This document shows, one piece after another, positions 50,278 through 51,874 of a DNA stretch of 51,874 nt. The position numbers were made by a program, and so were the translations under genes. Position 1 is the stretch's first letter, and each line of letters starts with the position of its first letter. The notes under the pieces were generated by a model that was not told where the DNA came from, did no database searches, and saw only the letters and a list, made by a program, of their open reading frames with translations. Source of the DNA: Prorocentrum cordatum (taxonomy: Eukaryota; Sar; Dinophyceae; Prorocentrales; Prorocentraceae); contig CAUYUJ010016369.1 in NCBI GenBank assembly GCA_963575745.1, forward strand, positions 230,001-281,874, written 5' to 3'.

Positions 50278-50695
50278 GCAATCACCACTATAATCACCAT
50301 CAGTATCATCATCACCATCATCATCATCATCATCATCCTCATCAGCATCACCACCATCCTCATCAGCATCATCATCATCATCATCATCAACACAACTACC
50401 TTCAGCATGAGAAGCAGCATCAGCATCAGCAACATCATCATCACCAACATCACTACCATCATCAGCATCATCAACTTCATCTTAGTCACCACCATCACCA
50501 TCATCACCACCATCATATTCGTCAACAGCATCACCATCACCATGACCATCACCATCATTATCATCAGCATAATCATCACCATCCTCATCAACAGCACCAT
50601 CACCATCGTTATCATCATCAGTAACATCAGCTTCAGTATCATCACCATCGTCATTCACCATTACCAATCATCAGCACCACCATCATCATATGTTC
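50160..50695. repeat. (ATC)n-rich tract, 0.5 kb
   Basis: CATCACCATC, CATCATCATC and CATCAGCATC units. Reading frames through it on both strands are low complexity and not genes. Confidence 0.95.
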
Positions 50696-50909
50696 TTTAT
50701 CATCACCCCTTCTCCTCCTTCTCCTCCTCCACCTCCTCCTCCTCCTACAATTCGCTCGCAATCCTCCCATTCCCCACGGGCGGCGGCTCGCGCGAGAGAG
50801 AGAGAGAGAGAGAGCACGACGACGATGGACCACTGACGGCGGACGGCGGACGACTGACAGCGCCAACACGGCGGAGAACGCAGGAGGAATGACGAATGCA
50901 AAACCGCCA

Positions 50910-51265
50910 CAAATTTTCAAGACTCTCTCAGGAATCTTGCAGGAATCCCTAGGAACCCTCGAGGCTCCCTCTGGAATCCCTCCAAAGTCCCTCAGGAATC
51001 CGCAAGAGTCCCCCAGCAGTCCTCCCAGAGTTCCTTAGGAATCCCTCCAGACACAACTGGATCACTCAGGAATCCGTGAAGAATCCCCAAAACATTCGTT
51101 GGGAATCCCTCCAGTCCTCAAGAGTCTTGCAAAAATCCTCAAAAATCCTCCCGGACCCCCCCCCGAATCCTTCAGGAATTCCCCGGAATCCTTTAGGAAT
51201 CGCCGAGAGTCCTCCAGGATCCGCAAGATTCCCCCAGGAATCCTCACGAGTCCCTCAGTATCCTC
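50910..51265. repeat. Degenerate short tandem repeat, GGAATCCCTC family
   Basis: More than 15 copies of AGGAATCC or AGAGTCC separated by 7-12 bp, for example CTCAGGAATC, CAGGAATCCC and TTAGGAATCCC. Confidence 0.8.
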
Positions 51266-51269
51266 CAGG

Positions 51270-51874
51270 CGCTGGGAAAATGAAATCAGCTTCTCGCTTT
51301 CGCGTTGTACGGTTACGAAAAGAATATGGCACGTTGCGATCAATCGCCCTCAACTGGTTTCAACCGGTCCGAAGTGGTTCGCAAACGGTCCGAAGTGGTT
51401 GGATTCGGGCTTATTCTCGCTGGAGCCCTCCTGAGAAGCCCCGCCGCCTCCTGAGAAGGCCTTCTCCTTCTCACGTCCCCCCTCGTTCGCCGCCGATGCT
51501 CTTCCTGCTCCTCCCGGCTCCTCCCACGGAAGCCTCCGACGGCCGCCGATGTTCGCCGACGGCCGCCGACGTCGGCCGAGGGCCGAACAGGGCCTCCGAC
51601 GGACCGCCGCTTGGGGGGGACGAAGACGTACCGATACCGCTACAGCCGGACCAAGGATAAAATAGCATCCTTCAAGGACGTGGGGCCCTCCGCCGACCAA
51701 TACACACAGAGCATCCATGGGTCCCTCCCCAGGGTGCACAAGAGCATCCAACAACCATGAAGAACATGAGGGCACCGTCCCCGAGCCGACCTCGATCTTA
51801 GACCTCGGTCCGACCAGACTGATGATCACTCCCAGGACGTCTCCCGGGGTTCGCAGTGACAGAAAGCTCGAGGA
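51270..51874. other. End of window, no supported gene
   Basis: Contains the inverted partner of the 49551 repeat, then GCCGCCGAC-rich sequence (51535-51610). ACGTACCGATACCGCTAC lies at about 51626 and also occurs, one base different, near 47317. Confidence 0.35.

Noticed and set aside
50079-50892. Long Met-, Ile-, His- or Ser-rich open frames on both strands
   Set aside because: They are direct translations of (ATC)n repeats.

Overview
The window reads as nuclear DNA of a dinoflagellate, a call made from sequence character only. It has long GC-rich stretches, exon-sized coding patches with no obvious ATG, very abundant (CTC)n, (GGA)n and (ATC)n tracts, many decayed retroelement and transposase fragments, and one giant intact retrotransposon. 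I saw no bacterial-style operons, rRNA, tRNA or CRISPR arrays. Apart from the retrotransposon, most coding evidence is partial exons or pseudogenes, nearly all on the minus strand.

Layout. 0.6-2.2 kb (-): exon of a helical-repeat protein with an SH3/KOW-like patch and an RS-rich tail. 2.2-6.3 kb: repeats, microsatellites and a few candidate exons. 6.3-7.6 kb and 23.9-25.0 kb (-): two halves of one host gene, split by the retrotransposon. 25.1-27.1 kb: a degenerate duplication and further candidate exons. 27.1-31.7 kb: remains of a DIRS-like retroelement (reverse transcriptase and tyrosine-recombinase-like pieces) in GC-rich DNA. 31.7-34.7 kb: a field of two dispersed motifs. 34.8-37.0 kb (-): a frameshifted DDE-type transposase-like pseudogene. 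37-40.4 kb: microsatellites, small tandem repeats and a strong hairpin. 40.4-42 kb (-): a frameshifted LINE reverse transcriptase. 43-44 kb (-): a gene with Cys-containing repeats. 44.9-45.4 kb: an 84-bp tandem repeat. 47.1 kb: a hAT-like MITE. 47.4-48.8 kb (-): a J-domain gene split by an intron of about 0.96 kb. 48.9-51.9 kb: (ATC)n tracts and small repeats.

The centrepiece is a minus-strand Ty1/copia-type element of about 16.37 kb (7566-23936). Its 285-bp LTRs differ at one base. It has a tRNA-iMet-like primer binding site directly after the 5' LTR, a target duplication, and integrase before reverse transcriptase. Two very long reading frames lie in the same frame and are separated by one UGA codon. 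The first (3,076 aa) carries N-terminal hydrophobic segments, a Gag-like region, a CCHC knuckle, a segment closely resembling the Tpt1/KptA RNA 2'-phosphotransferase, a RING-H2 finger and a retropepsin-like motif. The second (2,132 aa plus 66 open codons upstream) carries methyltransferase-like modules, integrase, reverse transcriptase and RNase H. About 40 copies of a 14-15-bp hairpin with covarying stem ends are scattered through the coding sequence. Removing the element and one copy of the duplication joins the host exon in frame. The 3' LTR also places an ATG in frame with the rest of that exon.
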